From assembly GCA_040080145.1 (NCBI GenBank), contig JBEBJA010000067.1, forward strand, positions 74,834-138,833: 64,000 bases of DNA, given 5' to 3'. A program made the position numbers and the translations under genes. The notes under the pieces were generated by a model, which searched no databases, was not told the origin of the DNA, and was given only the letters and a program-made list of their open reading frames with translations. Source of the stretch: JANXVY01 sp040080145 (GTDB taxonomy: Bacteria > Pseudomonadota > Alphaproteobacteria > Rhizobiales > Hyphomicrobiaceae). Positions 8,505 to 17,156 of this stretch are shown piece after piece. Numbering within the stretch: position 1 is the first letter of the stretch; every line of letters begins with the position of its first letter.

Positions 8505-8792
8505 ATGACGCTTGCGCAAATCGAACCCTATAAGCTCTACATCATTCTTGGAATTATTGGCCTGATCGCCGGTTGGCTGTCGGGTCTGCTGCTTGGCGGC
8601 GGCGGGCTTATTCGCAACCTCATCGTCGGCGTTCTGGGCGCGCTCGTCGGCGGTTTGATGGTCAATACCGGGTTGCTGAAGCTGCCGTTCACGGTGCCGG
8701 CCGGAATTCCCTACGGCACCGAAATCGTCGTCGCGACAATCGGGGCGATCGTCGTCACGCTGTTTGCCCGCTTGATTGCTGGCCGCCGATAA
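8505..8792 (+). CDS. GlsB/YeaQ/YmgE family membrane protein, second copy
   Basis: This 95-residue paralogue of the preceding gene has the same three-segment layout (IILGIIGLIAGWLSGLLLGGGGLIRNLIVGVLGALVGG) and ends in a hydrophobic helix followed by AGRR. ATG 8505 is favoured because GGGAG sits six bases upstream; the ATG at 8499 would overlap that site. A tandem pair suggests dosage or specialisation of an envelope-stress protein. The exact function of the family is unknown. Confidence 0.82.
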   Translation: MTLAQIEPYKLYIILGIIGLIAGWLSGLLLGGGGLIRNLIVGVLGALVGGLMVNTGLLKLPFTVPAGIPYGTEIVVATIGAIVVTLFARLIAGRR

Positions 8793-8865
8793 TAGGCCAA
8801 TTGCGGGCTTGATCTGGGCTATGGGCCAGCGCATGTAGCGTCCAGGGTTCACGGCGGGAGGCCGC

Positions 8866-9834
8866 ATGGTCAAGGTTTTCGACACGGTTGGCAACGCTTC
8901 GGCGGACGCCTTGCCACGGGTCCGTCACCCCGAAAAGGCTGGCAAGCCCGACAGTCCGCGAATGCCAAAGCCAGCCTGGATCCGCGTGAAAGCGCCCGGC
9001 TCGCCCGGCTACAACGAGACTGCGAAAATCGTTCGCGAGCATGGTCTTGCCACTGTGTGCGGCGAGGCAGCCTGTCCCAACATCGGTGAGTGCTGGTCGA
9101 AAAAGCACGCGACCATGATGATCATGGGCGAGATTTGCACCCGCGCGTGCGCGTTCTGCAATGTGGCGACGGGTAAGCCGCTGGCGCTGGATGCGACCGA
9201 GCCGGGGCGGGTGGCGGATGCGGTTGCCAAACTCGGATTGGAGCATGTCGTCATAACGTCGGTCGATCGCGACGATCTGGCCGACGGCGGCGGCGCACAC
9301 TTCGGCGCGGTCATTCGTGCCATCCGGGCGGCGACGCCCGCGACCACCATCGAAGTGCTGACGCCGGATTTCCTGCGCAAGCCGGGCGGGCTTGAAGCGG
9401 TCATCGAGGCGCGGCCCGACGTTTTCAATCACAACCTGGAGACGGTGCCGGGACGGTATCTCGCGATCCGCCCGGGGGCGCGGTATTTCCATTCGCTGCG
9501 CTTGCTGCAGCGGGCAAAGGAACTCGATCCTTCGGTCTTTACAAAGTCCGGTCTGATGGTCGGCCTTGGCGAACAGCGCGAAGAAATCATGCAGGTGATG
9601 GATGACCTGCGCTCCGCTGACGTCGATTTCTTGACCATCGGGCAATATCTCCAGCCAACGCCAAAACATGCCCCCATCGCGCGCTTCGTCACGCCCGACG
9701 AGTTTTCCGAACTGGCGGCAATCGGCGGGGCAAAGGGGTTCCATCTGGTGGCATCGTCGCCTCTGACCCGCTCGTCGTATCACGCCGGCGACGATTTCAA
9801 CCGGCTGAGGGCGGCCCGGGGCGGACGGGGCTGA
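8866..9834 (+). CDS. lipA: Lipoyl synthase
   Basis: This 322-residue radical SAM enzyme inserts two sulfur atoms into protein-bound octanoyl chains to form lipoyl groups. The auxiliary cluster motif is CGEAACPNIGECW (about residue 65), and the radical SAM cluster motif is CTRACAFC (about residue 90). The C-terminal SPLTRSSYHA is typical. The N-terminal RHPEKAGKPDSPRMPKPAWI is of the alphaproteobacterial type. The pyruvate dehydrogenase genes that often precede lipA in this class are absent. The octanoyltransferase gene lipB lies far away at 53.7-54.4 kb. Confidence 0.97.
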   Translation: MVKVFDTVGNASADALPRVRHPEKAGKPDSPRMPKPAWIRVKAPGSPGYNETAKIVREHGLATVCGEAACPNIGECWSKKHATMMIMGEICTRACAFCNVATGKPLALDATEPGRVADAVAKLGLEHVVITSVDRDDLADGGGAHFGAVIRAIRAATPATTIEVLTPDFLRKPGGLEAVIEARPDVFNHNLETVPGRYLAIRPGARYFHSLRLLQRAKELDPSVFTKSGLMVGLGEQREEIMQVMDDLRSADVDFLTIGQYLQPTPKHAPIARFVTPDEFSELAAIGGAKGFHLVASSPLTRSSYHAGDDFNRLRAARGGRG

Positions 9835-9893
9835 AGCCCGCAACTCCGCGACAAATCATCCAGTGGGTACCGCAACCGTTTGAACCCAGCGTA

Positions 9894-9978
9894 TACAGGG
9901 CCAAGCCTTCTACAGGGCCAAGCCTTCTACAGGGCCAAGCCTTCTACAGGGCCAAGCCTTCTACAGGGCCAAGCCTTC
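9894..9978 (+). repeat. Five exact 17 bp tandem repeats
   Basis: TACAGGGCCAAGCCTTC occurs five times in a row without any mismatch, ending 23 bases before the coq10-like start. There are no spacers, so it is not a CRISPR array. The unit length is not a multiple of three. Exact tandem copies of this kind change number easily by slipped replication. Confidence 0.97.
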
Positions 9979-10001
9979 GATGCCGATCAGGAGACCAGCG
10001 C

Positions 10002-10490
10002 GTGCCGACATTTGATACCGTCCGCCGGGTGCCGTTCACACCACAGCAGATGTACGCGCTGGTCGCCGACGTGGAGCGGTACCCGCAGTTTCTGCCGTTG
10101 TGCGAAGGCATCGACGTGATTTCGCGTTCGGAAGTGAACGGGGATCCGGTCATCGTGGCGCGGATGGCAATTGGCTACAAGGCCGTCAAGGAGACGTTCA
10201 CGACCCGTGTCGTCTTGAAGCCAGGCCTTCCAGCTGTCGATGTGTCGTATCTCGACGGGCCATTCCATCACCTGGAGAACCGGTGGGTGTTTCTGCCAGC
10301 TGATGGCGGAACGGCCTGCAACGTGGGTTTTTGGATCGACTATCAGTTCAAGTCGCCCATGCTAGGATTGTTGATGGGTGCCGTGTTCGACAAGGCGTTC
10401 CGCAAGTTCACCGAGAGCTTCGAGCAGCGGGCGCGGGCGATTTACGGCACGCCGTCCGTGGAGCTGCCAGGATCGCTGTCCAGCGCCTGA
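10002..10490 (+). CDS. Coq10/RatA-family START-like protein (ubiquinone-binding)
   Basis: This 162-residue protein of the SRPBCC/START fold carries the family's N-terminal pattern VRRVPFTPQQMYALVADVERYPQFLPLC and the later DGPFHHLENRWVF. In mitochondria Coq10 binds ubiquinone and is needed for its use in respiration; bacterial members are often labelled RatA. The start is GTG with CAGGAG upstream, 23 bases after the tandem repeats. Position after lipA and before cinA matches many alphaproteobacteria. Its 3' end overlaps the convergent cinA by 49 bases. Confidence 0.88.
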   Translation: MPTFDTVRRVPFTPQQMYALVADVERYPQFLPLCEGIDVISRSEVNGDPVIVARMAIGYKAVKETFTTRVVLKPGLPAVDVSYLDGPFHHLENRWVFLPADGGTACNVGFWIDYQFKSPMLGLLMGAVFDKAFRKFTESFEQRARAIYGTPSVELPGSLSSA

Positions 10491-10966
10491 TGGCACAGAC
10501 GGAGCGCCGCGCGGACCGTCTCAAGCCGGACCATTGAGCGGCCGATGTCGCCAAGACGCAGAACGTGAAACACGGGTGTCCGCCCGCGCAATTGTGCGGC
10601 GAGATGGACGAGACCGACGGGCTTGTCCGGGCTGCCGCCGCCGGGACCGGCAACGCCCGTGACAGCAACGGCCAGATCACAGGGTGAATGGAGGAGCGCG
10701 CCGGAGGCCATCGCGCTGGCGGTTTCGGCGCTGACGGCACCGTGTCCCTCGATCAACGCGCCAGGAACTCCGAGCAGGCCGGTTTTCGCGCCGTTCGAAT
10801 ACGTCACGAAGCCACGGTCGACGACGTCGGACGCGCCCGGAACTTCGGTCAGCAGGCCCGCGATCAGCCCGCCCGTGCAGCTTTCAGCAGTGCAAATAGT
10901 CCAGCGCGTGGCGCGCAAACGGGCGAGCAACCGTTCAGCTTCGGCGATATCGGCGGGGTCGAACAT
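10442..10966 (-). CDS. CinA-family nicotinamide-nucleotide amidohydrolase
   Basis: This 174-residue protein corresponds to the CinA C-terminal (PncC) domain alone, which deamidates NMN in pyridine nucleotide recycling. Diagnostic motifs are AESCTGGLIAGLLTEVPGAS, the FVTYSNGAK region and VTGVAGPGGG. ATG 10966 was chosen over an upstream start because it begins the domain directly. The N-terminal molybdopterin-binding-like domain of long CinA is absent, as in many alphaproteobacteria. A terminator for marR lies just upstream, so cinA must have its own promoter in or after 10967-11034. Confidence 0.88.
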   Translation of the reverse strand: MFDPADIAEAERLLARLRATRWTICTAESCTGGLIAGLLTEVPGASDVVDRGFVTYSNGAKTGLLGVPGALIEGHGAVSAETASAMASGALLHSPCDLAVAVTGVAGPGGGSPDKPVGLVHLAAQLRGRTPVFHVLRLGDIGRSMVRLETVRAALRLCHQALDSDPGSSTDGVP

Positions 10967-10980
10967 GGACACACCCAAAC

Positions 10981-11008
10981 AAAAAAAGGCACGCCGCAAC
11001 GGCGTGCC
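10981..11008 (-). terminator. Rho-independent terminator of the marR-like gene
   Basis: Read on the minus strand, a nine-pair stem GGCACGCCG-ttg-CGGCGTGCC is followed by seven T. It begins 27 bases after the stop of the marR-like gene. Confidence 0.92.
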
Positions 11009-11034
11009 TCCGCAGTCTACCGTTCCAGACCGGT

Positions 11035-11526
11035 TCAGGCCACGACGAGCTTTTCAGCCTGATCCAGAAGGTGGTCGAGCGTGGCGCGGCAATCGGCACC
11101 CATGACCGCGTTGGCGCGCAGTTGAGACTGCTGCCAGATCGGATAGGCGTCTTTGAGCACCGTCATACCCTTCGGCGTAAGGTGCAGCCCGCGTCCACGC
11201 CGTCCGGCGGGCGGATCCATGACGATGTGACCGAGCGACAGCAACCGCTTCAGGTTGCGCGACAGGGTCGACTTCTCGATGTCGAGATCAAAGCCGATCT
11301 CGACGGCGGTGATACCGTCACGCGAGGCCAGCTGAGCCAGCAGCGTGTACTGGCTGGCGGTAATGCCGAGGGGGCGCATGGCGTCATCATAGACGCGAGT
11401 GATAATGCGCGACAGTTGCCGGACGCGGGTCGCCAGACACGTGGCCCCCGTATTCTCAGCGATGTCATGGATCAAAGATGGTTCTGCGGTGGCGGGCCGG
11501 TGCGGCGCTGGAGCCATGATGTTCAT
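11035..11526 (-). CDS. MarR-family transcriptional regulator
   Basis: This 163-residue winged-helix regulator has ITASQYTLLAQLASRDGITAVEIGFDLDIEKSTLSRNLKRLLSLGHI (recognition helix region about residues 60-100) and the wing PPAGRRGRGLHLTPKG. ATG 11526 has GAGG seven to ten bases upstream. MarR proteins usually repress nearby genes and respond to small ligands. Upstream neighbours are a TusA-like gene on the same strand and a divergent MMPL exporter, which is a plausible but unproven target. Confidence 0.9.
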   Translation of the reverse strand: MNIMAPAPHRPATAEPSLIHDIAENTGATCLATRVRQLSRIITRVYDDAMRPLGITASQYTLLAQLASRDGITAVEIGFDLDIEKSTLSRNLKRLLSLGHIVMDPPAGRRGRGLHLTPKGMTVLKDAYPIWQQSQLRANAVMGADCRATLDHLLDQAEKLVVA

Positions 11527-11728
11527 GTGAGCCCTCGAGGTCAAAGCGACGCAAAACAGGTTTGTGGTCATACAACCGTTGCCACCTGTGTCGCGCGATT
11601 CGGAACGCCGGGTCAAACGATGGGGAGGCGATGGCGATGTATTTAGATCTGTGTGGCCAATGTCGTACCCTCGGGCGGAACTTGGGCATCCATCCGATAA
11701 CGCCTGCACCGATCATTACGGCCCAGCA

Positions 11729-11968
11729 TTAACTGGGTAGCGGAGTGCCGCGTTCGATCTTGAATCGAAACACGCCGTCCTTTTCGGACTGGTGGACAAT
11801 CGTATGTCCACCGATGGTGCAGAAGACGTCGAAATCCAGCACCGCGCCGGGGTCTGTGGCTATGACTTCCAAGATGTCGCCAGGCTCCAAAGGCACAATG
11901 GCCTTCTTGGCCTTTAGAACCGGGATTGGGCAGAACATCCCGCTCGTATCCAGTACTGTGTGGGTCAT
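11729..11968 (-). CDS. TusA-family sulfurtransferase-like protein
   Basis: This 79-residue protein has the family signature with its active cysteine, GMFCPIPVLKAKKAI (CPxP), and the usual alpha/beta layout. TusA-like proteins carry persulfide sulfur for tRNA thiolation, cofactor synthesis or sulfur oxidation, and the specific role cannot be told here. ATG 11968 is preferred over an upstream TTG; a weak GGAAC precedes it. It is divergent from the MMPL exporter. Confidence 0.85.
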   Translation of the reverse strand: MTHTVLDTSGMFCPIPVLKAKKAIVPLEPGDILEVIATDPGAVLDFDVFCTIGGHTIVHQSEKDGVFRFKIERGTPLPS

Positions 11969-12094
11969 GCCGCTCTGTTCCAAGATGCATCAGGCGTTGT
12001 GCTGTCGTCCCGGGCGCACTAACGTGACACGCTACTTCGGAGCTGGTCAGCCCGCAAGCGGTAGGGAAGCGTCGCAGGGGCGGTTAGGGAAATC

Positions 12095-14485
12095 ATGGCA
12101 AGCGCAGACGAAGCGCAGACATCGCGCGTTTTTTCGGCCGGACTTCACCGGCTGGGCTACTGGGGCTTGACCTGGCCCTGGCTGGTCGGGCTGTTCGTGA
12201 TCGCGATTTCGGTGGCCGCTGCCTTCGGCGTCAACAAAATCCGCGTCGACGACAGCTTGTCGGAGCTTTTCAGGACCAACACGGAAGAATTCAAACGCTA
12301 CGAAGATATCGACCGCCGGTTCCCGTCGAGCGAGTACGACGTGCTCGTGGTGATCGAAGGCAAAACTCTGCTTGATCGCCCCCAGCTTCAAGCGTTCGCC
12401 CATGTAACGACCGAGCTGCAGCTGGCGGACGGCGTGGCCGGCATCGTGTCGATGCTATCGGCGCGTGGCAAACCCGACGCGAGCGGGTACTCGCCGCCGA
12501 TTGTCCCGGAGGAGTTGCCGCCGGTTGGCAAAACGTACGACGACGCGATTGCGGCGCTGCGCAGCAACGAGATCGTCGACGGCAAGTTCCTGTCGAAGGA
12601 CGGGCAATTGTCCATGATCGTGCTGTCGCTCGACCGCAGTATCGTTGCTGAGAAAACCGCCAAGTCGATTATCGGCGGCATTGAAGAGACGGTCGCCAAC
12701 GAACTCAAGGGGTCGGGCCTCACGTTCAAGCTGGCGGGTGCGCCGGTCATGCAGCTTGAAATCCGTAATGCAGTCGAGCGCGATCAGTTGCTCTACAACG
12801 GGCTCGGCTTGCTTTTCGGCGCGCTGATCGCGATGATCTTTTTCCGCCGCGTGTCGCTGATGCTGGTTGCGGCGCTACCGCCCGTACTGGCCGTGACATG
12901 GTCGCTCGGGCTGCTGGGCTGGATGGGTGTGAAACTCAACCTGTTCCTCAACGTCATGACGCCGCTCATCATGGTGATGGGATTTGCCGATAGCATGCAG
13001 ATGGTGTCGGCCATCCGCATCCGGCTTCGCGAGGGCGATAACCGCTGGGATGCTGTGCGGTTCGCGGTGGCCGTCGTTGGCCCCGCATGCGTGCTGGCAC
13101 ATGGGACGGCGCTGGTCGCGTTCCTGGCATTGTTGTTTTCAGATTCGGGACTGATCCGCACGTTCGGCATGGCCGGATCGCTATCGGTCGTGATTTCGTT
13201 CGTCGCGGTCATTCTCGTTTTGCCGTTGCTGGGGGTTGTCTTCATCCGCAACGAAGCCGCGCTGGCCAAAGACCGGTCGCCGGGCGACGCACTGATGGAT
13301 GGCCTCGGCACGATGGTCGGTGGAATTGTCGATCATGTCGTGCATCGCCCGTTGACCTATTCGGTGCTGGGGTTTGGATTATTCGCGGTGTTGTCGATGG
13401 CGCATCTGCAGCTGGAGCCGCGCTACCGGCTCGCCGATCAAGTGCCCGACCGCGAGCAGGCGCTGGACGCCACGGCGCGGATCGACCAGAAGCTGACGGG
13501 GGCCAATCCGGTCCACATCATGATCGAATGGACCGACGGAACCAGCGTGTTCTCGCCCGGCCCGATGCAGGTCATCGGCGATACGCACACCATTTTGGAA
13601 AAGACAGCCGGGCTCGGCAATGTCTGGTCGGTCGACAGCTTGCGCCGCTGGCTCAAGACGGAGACCGGCGACGACGCCATCCCGGTCGTCGAAAGCTACG
13701 TGAAGATCTTGCCGGACCATCTGGTGCGGCGGTTCATTGCCAAGGAGGGCAATGCAGCACTCGTGACGGGGCGCTTGCCCGACATCGACTCGAGCCAGAT
13801 TCTGCCGGTCGTCGCAAAGGTCGACAAGGCGCTTGATCCTGTGCGGACAGCGCATCCAGGATACCGCATTTCGGTGACCGGGTTGCCAGCGGTTGCGGCC
13901 CGAAACTCGGCGCGAATGATTGGCCAGTTGAACGAGAGCATCCCGGCGTGCGTGGCGCTCGTGTCGGTGCTGTTGGGCTTGGCGTTCTGGTCGCCATTTG
14001 TCACGCTGATTGCCGTGCTGCCGGGCTTGTTCCCGGTGGTGGCGGCTGGCTTCTGGCTGTGGATGCGCGGTGGCGGGCTTGAGTTTGCGTCGGTCGTGGC
14101 GCTGCTCGTGGTATTCGGCCTTGGCATCGACGCGCTCATTCATTTTCTCAATCGCTTGCTGATCGAAGAGGCAAAGCATGAACCAGCCGGTGGGACGCCG
14201 CACGAGCAACAGATGGACGCCATCAAACGTGCGCGCGTGCTCGTTGGCCCGGCGATCATCCTGACGACCATCGTGCTGGCATTCGGTCTGGGCGTGACCG
14301 TGTTCTCCGATCTGCCGTCATTGCGCACGTTCGGCATGGTATGCGCGATCACACTGATGGCCTCGTTGGTCGCCGATCTGGTATTTCTACCCGCGACAAT
14401 CATGCTCGCGCGCCAGCTTTGGCCGCTGACGCCGCCACCGCCCGCGCCAGTCCTCCCACCGGACAAGCGGGTCAGTACGCCTTAG
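12095..14485 (+). CDS. MMPL/RND-family exporter
   Basis: This 796-residue inner-membrane protein shows the duplicated RND/MMPL layout. The first helix (LVGLFVIAISVAAAFGV) is followed by a large periplasmic loop starting DDSLSELFRTNTEEF, then a five-helix bundle with NLFLNVMTPLIMVMGFADSMQ. After helix 7 and a second loop comes a second bundle with VVFGLGIDALIHFLNR. It resembles the predicted-exporter group that includes hopanoid transporters such as HpnN, but no hopanoid genes are near, so the substrate is unknown. No membrane-fusion partner is adjacent. Confidence 0.88.
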   Translation: MASADEAQTSRVFSAGLHRLGYWGLTWPWLVGLFVIAISVAAAFGVNKIRVDDSLSELFRTNTEEFKRYEDIDRRFPSSEYDVLVVIEGKTLLDRPQLQAFAHVTTELQLADGVAGIVSMLSARGKPDASGYSPPIVPEELPPVGKTYDDAIAALRSNEIVDGKFLSKDGQLSMIVLSLDRSIVAEKTAKSIIGGIEETVANELKGSGLTFKLAGAPVMQLEIRNAVERDQLLYNGLGLLFGALIAMIFFRRVSLMLVAALPPVLAVTWSLGLLGWMGVKLNLFLNVMTPLIMVMGFADSMQMVSAIRIRLREGDNRWDAVRFAVAVVGPACVLAHGTALVAFLALLFSDSGLIRTFGMAGSLSVVISFVAVILVLPLLGVVFIRNEAALAKDRSPGDALMDGLGTMVGGIVDHVVHRPLTYSVLGFGLFAVLSMAHLQLEPRYRLADQVPDREQALDATARIDQKLTGANPVHIMIEWTDGTSVFSPGPMQVIGDTHTILEKTAGLGNVWSVDSLRRWLKTETGDDAIPVVESYVKILPDHLVRRFIAKEGNAALVTGRLPDIDSSQILPVVAKVDKALDPVRTAHPGYRISVTGLPAVAARNSARMIGQLNESIPACVALVSVLLGLAFWSPFVTLIAVLPGLFPVVAAGFWLWMRGGGLEFASVVALLVVFGLGIDALIHFLNRLLIEEAKHEPAGGTPHEQQMDAIKRARVLVGPAIILTTIVLAFGLGVTVFSDLPSLRTFGMVCAITLMASLVADLVFLPATIMLARQLWPLTPPPPAPVLPPDKRVSTP

Positions 14486-14514
14486 AGCATTTTGCGGTTC
14501 GGACTGATGGGCGT

Positions 14515-14659
14515 CTCTCCCTCCACTGTTGTCCCGGACAAGCGCGACCCCTTGGTCGTGCGCAGATCCGGGATCTTTACCGCTCGCAATGAGGTAGAGA
14601 CCCCGGATCAGCCTCGCGCTGCTGACGCACGCGACGCCGTCCGGGGAAACAGTGGAGGG
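14515..14659. repeat. Palindromic repeat, CCGGGATC family (copy 2, intact)
   Basis: Outer arms CCCTCCACTGTTGTCCCGGAC and GTCCGGGGAAACAGTGGAGGG are nearly perfect inverted copies. Nested inside is GATCCGGGATCTTTACC / GGTAGAGACCCCGGATC. The whole can form a two-stage cruciform. It occupies much of the 330-base gap between the MMPL gene and recJ. No gene is seen in the rest of the gap. A degenerate copy is at 4126-4249. Confidence 0.85.
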
Positions 14660-14815
14660 TAAAATTCGCCCCCGCAACGGTGGCTTGACCCAGTCATGGC
14701 GATTCAACGCCGGTGCGATCTGCAACCATCCACATCCTTGTGAAGCGCTGCCACGTTCTCACATCCGTGGCCTGCTAGTCTGGAGCAAATCGAATCACTG
14801 CCGCGAGGATCCGCC

Positions 14816-16684
14816 ATGGGCGTTGCCGTTCCTAAATTCAAAAACCGTATCGAACCGGGCCACGATGGCGATCCGTCGTTGTTTTTGGGGGTCTCCTCGT
14901 CGGCGCGGGGATATGCTTGGCGCGAGCGTCTGCCTGCCGCCGCTCACAAACTGGCAGCGGCAATCAGTCAACAGCACGGCCTGCCGGATTTGCTGGGGCG
15001 CGTGCTGGCAGCGCGCGGCGTCGGGCTCGATGACGTAGCGACCGTGCTCGATCCAACGATCAAAGCGCTGTTGCCAGACCCGGCGAGCTTGCGCGACATG
15101 GACAAGGCGTCAGCGCGGCTCGCCGATGCGATCCAGAGTGAACAGCGCGTCGCAATCTTTGGCGACTACGACGTCGATGGGGCGTCATCTTCGGCGCTGC
15201 TGCACCGGTTTTTGGCCCATCATGGCGTGGCGGCGCGGATCTACATTCCCGACCGGTTGTTTGAAGGCTACGGCCCGAACGCGACCGCAATCGAGGCACT
15301 GATCGCCGAGGGCGCCAAGCTCATCGTAACCGTTGACTGCGGGACCACCAGTTTTGAGCCGCTGGCGGCCGCCAAGGGCAAGTGCGATGTGCTGGTCATT
15401 GATCACCATCAGGCCGACGAGCGTTTGCCGGACGTGCACGCAGTGGTCAATCCCAACCGGCAGGACGACATCTCTGGCCAGGGCCATCTGTGCGCGGCGG
15501 GCGTCGTGTTCCTGGTGCTGGTCGCAACCATGAAAGAGTTGCGCACGCGCGGCTTCTACGGCGCGGCCTGCATGCCGCCTGACTTGCTATCGGACCTCGA
15601 TATCGTGGCTCTTGCCACAGTGTGTGATGTGGTGCCGTTGACGGGCGTCAACCGCGCGTTCGTGACCAAAGGCCTCCAGGTCATGAAGCGGCGCGAAAAC
15701 GCCGGGCTCAAGGCATTGTTTGATGCAGCAGGTCTCGATACCGCGCCAAACCCGTATCATCTGGGCTTTATCTTGGGCCCACGTATCAACGCTGGCGGGC
15801 GCATTGGCGATTCAGCACTGGGCTCCAAGCTGCTCGCAACCCATGATCCGGTTGAGGCGGCGCGCATTGCCGCGATCCTCGACAAGCTCAACAAGGAGCG
15901 CAAGGCGATGGAAACCGCCATGCTGGAGGAGGCCACGGCAATGGCTGACGCCCAGGTGGAGGCAAACCCCGACACGCCGCTGGTCATGGTGGGTTCGCCG
16001 TCGTGGCATAAGGGGCTGGTCGGCCTGATGGCTTCGCGGCTCGTGGATCGGTTCAAACGGCCGGCCTGCGTGATCGCATGGGAGACCAACGCTGCCGATG
16101 CGGCGCGCACCACGGGCACCGGATCGCTGCGGTCGGTCGCAGGCGTCGATATCGGCGGCGCGGTGCGGGCTGCCATGGCGTCCGGCGACCTCATCAAGGG
16201 CGGCGGACACGCGATGGCGGCAGGCTTGACCGTCGAGCGTGTCAAGGCAGAGGCGCTGCACGCGGCGCTCTCAGCGCGCATCAAGGACGCGACGGTACGG
16301 GCGCGCGTCAATGCGGGGTTAGAGATCGACGGCGCGCTGACGCCAGCCAGCATCAACGACGAGCTATTGGCGCTACTGGAACGCGCCGGGCCATACGGCC
16401 AGGGCAATCCGACACCGCGATTCGTGTTTCCAGCCCACCGGGTAAAGTTCGCCAAGATCGTCGCCGAAGCCCATGTGCGTTGCACCTTCGAGTCGAGCGA
16501 CGGATCGCGCATTGAGGGCGTCGCCTTCCGGGCGGTCGGCCAGCCGCTGGGCGATCTGCTGTTGGGCAGCGTCAACGCGATGCCGATTCATATCGCCGGA
16601 ACGGTCAAGCGCGATACCTGGCAGGGGCGCGAGAAGACGGAGTTGATGATTGAGGATGCAGCCGACCCCAGGAAGCAGGGCTAG
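14816..16684 (+). CDS. recJ: Single-stranded-DNA-specific exonuclease RecJ
   Basis: This 622-residue 5'-3' exonuclease acts in recombination and mismatch repair. DHH-phosphoesterase motifs are present: FGDYDVDGASSSALL (about residue 120), VTVDCGTT, VIDHHQ (about residue 195) and the DHHA1 motif GGGHAMAAG (about residue 460). A C-terminal OB-fold region carries GPYGQGNP. The length is normal for alphaproteobacterial RecJ. tRNA-Glu follows about 160 bases downstream. Confidence 0.96.
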   Translation: MGVAVPKFKNRIEPGHDGDPSLFLGVSSSARGYAWRERLPAAAHKLAAAISQQHGLPDLLGRVLAARGVGLDDVATVLDPTIKALLPDPASLRDMDKASARLADAIQSEQRVAIFGDYDVDGASSSALLHRFLAHHGVAARIYIPDRLFEGYGPNATAIEALIAEGAKLIVTVDCGTTSFEPLAAAKGKCDVLVIDHHQADERLPDVHAVVNPNRQDDISGQGHLCAAGVVFLVLVATMKELRTRGFYGAACMPPDLLSDLDIVALATVCDVVPLTGVNRAFVTKGLQVMKRRENAGLKALFDAAGLDTAPNPYHLGFILGPRINAGGRIGDSALGSKLLATHDPVEAARIAAILDKLNKERKAMETAMLEEATAMADAQVEANPDTPLVMVGSPSWHKGLVGLMASRLVDRFKRPACVIAWETNAADAARTTGTGSLRSVAGVDIGGAVRAAMASGDLIKGGGHAMAAGLTVERVKAEALHAALSARIKDATVRARVNAGLEIDGALTPASINDELLALLERAGPYGQGNPTPRFVFPAHRVKFAKIVAEAHVRCTFESSDGSRIEGVAFRAVGQPLGDLLLGSVNAMPIHIAGTVKRDTWQGREKTELMIEDAADPRKQG

Positions 16685-16801
16685 CTTGCCTCGTCACACA
16701 GCAGTTGCGCGAAAAGTCAGTCCTTTCAGGCCTTAAGTATGTGTGAAAACGTCTGGCATGAGGCTAAATCTCGCAACTGTGAGTTTATGTGAGATCAGTG
16801 C

Positions 16802-16829
16802 TTGCAAGGGGCGCGAAACTTTTTTATAC
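16802..16829 (+). promoter_or_regulatory. Probable promoter of tRNA-Glu
   Basis: TTGCAA (16802-16807) and TTATAC (16824-16829) are separated by 16 bases and lie 13 bases upstream of the tRNA 5' end, fitting a sigma-70 type promoter. Confidence 0.5.
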
Positions 16830-16842
16830 GTCCCCTCCTGAT

Positions 16843-16917
16843 GGTCCCTTCGTCTATCGGTTAGGACACCAGATTTTCATTCTGGTAAGGCGAGTTCGAT
16901 TCTCGCAGGGATCACCA
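16843..16917 (+). tRNA. tRNA-Glu (TTC anticodon)
   Basis: The 75-base sequence folds as a cloverleaf. Acceptor GGTCCCT pairs with AGGGATC, with one G-T pair. The anticodon stem CCAGA/TCTGG encloses TTTTCAT with anticodon TTC. The T arm is GCGAG-TTCGATT-CTCGC. The 3' CCA is encoded. About 240 bases downstream before livM hold no recognisable gene. Confidence 0.97.
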
Positions 16918-17098
16918 TGTCTTTGGTTGTGCGCTTCGAGCAGAGGCTCAGCGGCACGCGTACAAGCAACCCTTGTCCCGCATCTGTTTGTGATGCTGTT
17001 CCAGTCAATCCTGCGTCCACGCCGCTCAAACGAAAAACCACTGCCGCAAGAGCGACAATGGTTTGGCAAAACGCGAACGTCTTAAAATCAAAGCCTCA

Positions 17099-17116
17099 CC
17101 CCGCTCCATAGCGGGG
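17099..17116 (-). terminator. Possible terminator of the liv operon
   Basis: On the minus strand CCCCGCT-atgg-AGCGGGG forms a seven-pair stem about 40 bases after the livM stop. The T-rich stretch GATTTTAAG begins only about ten bases after the stem, so terminator strength is uncertain. Confidence 0.4.
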
Positions 17117-17156
17117 CGAGACCCGGTGAACCAGGGTCCGCACGACCCGCCGCGCC

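Noticed and set aside
9894..9978. CRISPR array
   Set aside because: The units follow each other without spacers, and no cas genes are present.
11071..11646. 191-codon plus-strand frame opposite the marR-like gene
   Set aside because: It is antisense to a well-supported regulator and lacks recognisable features.
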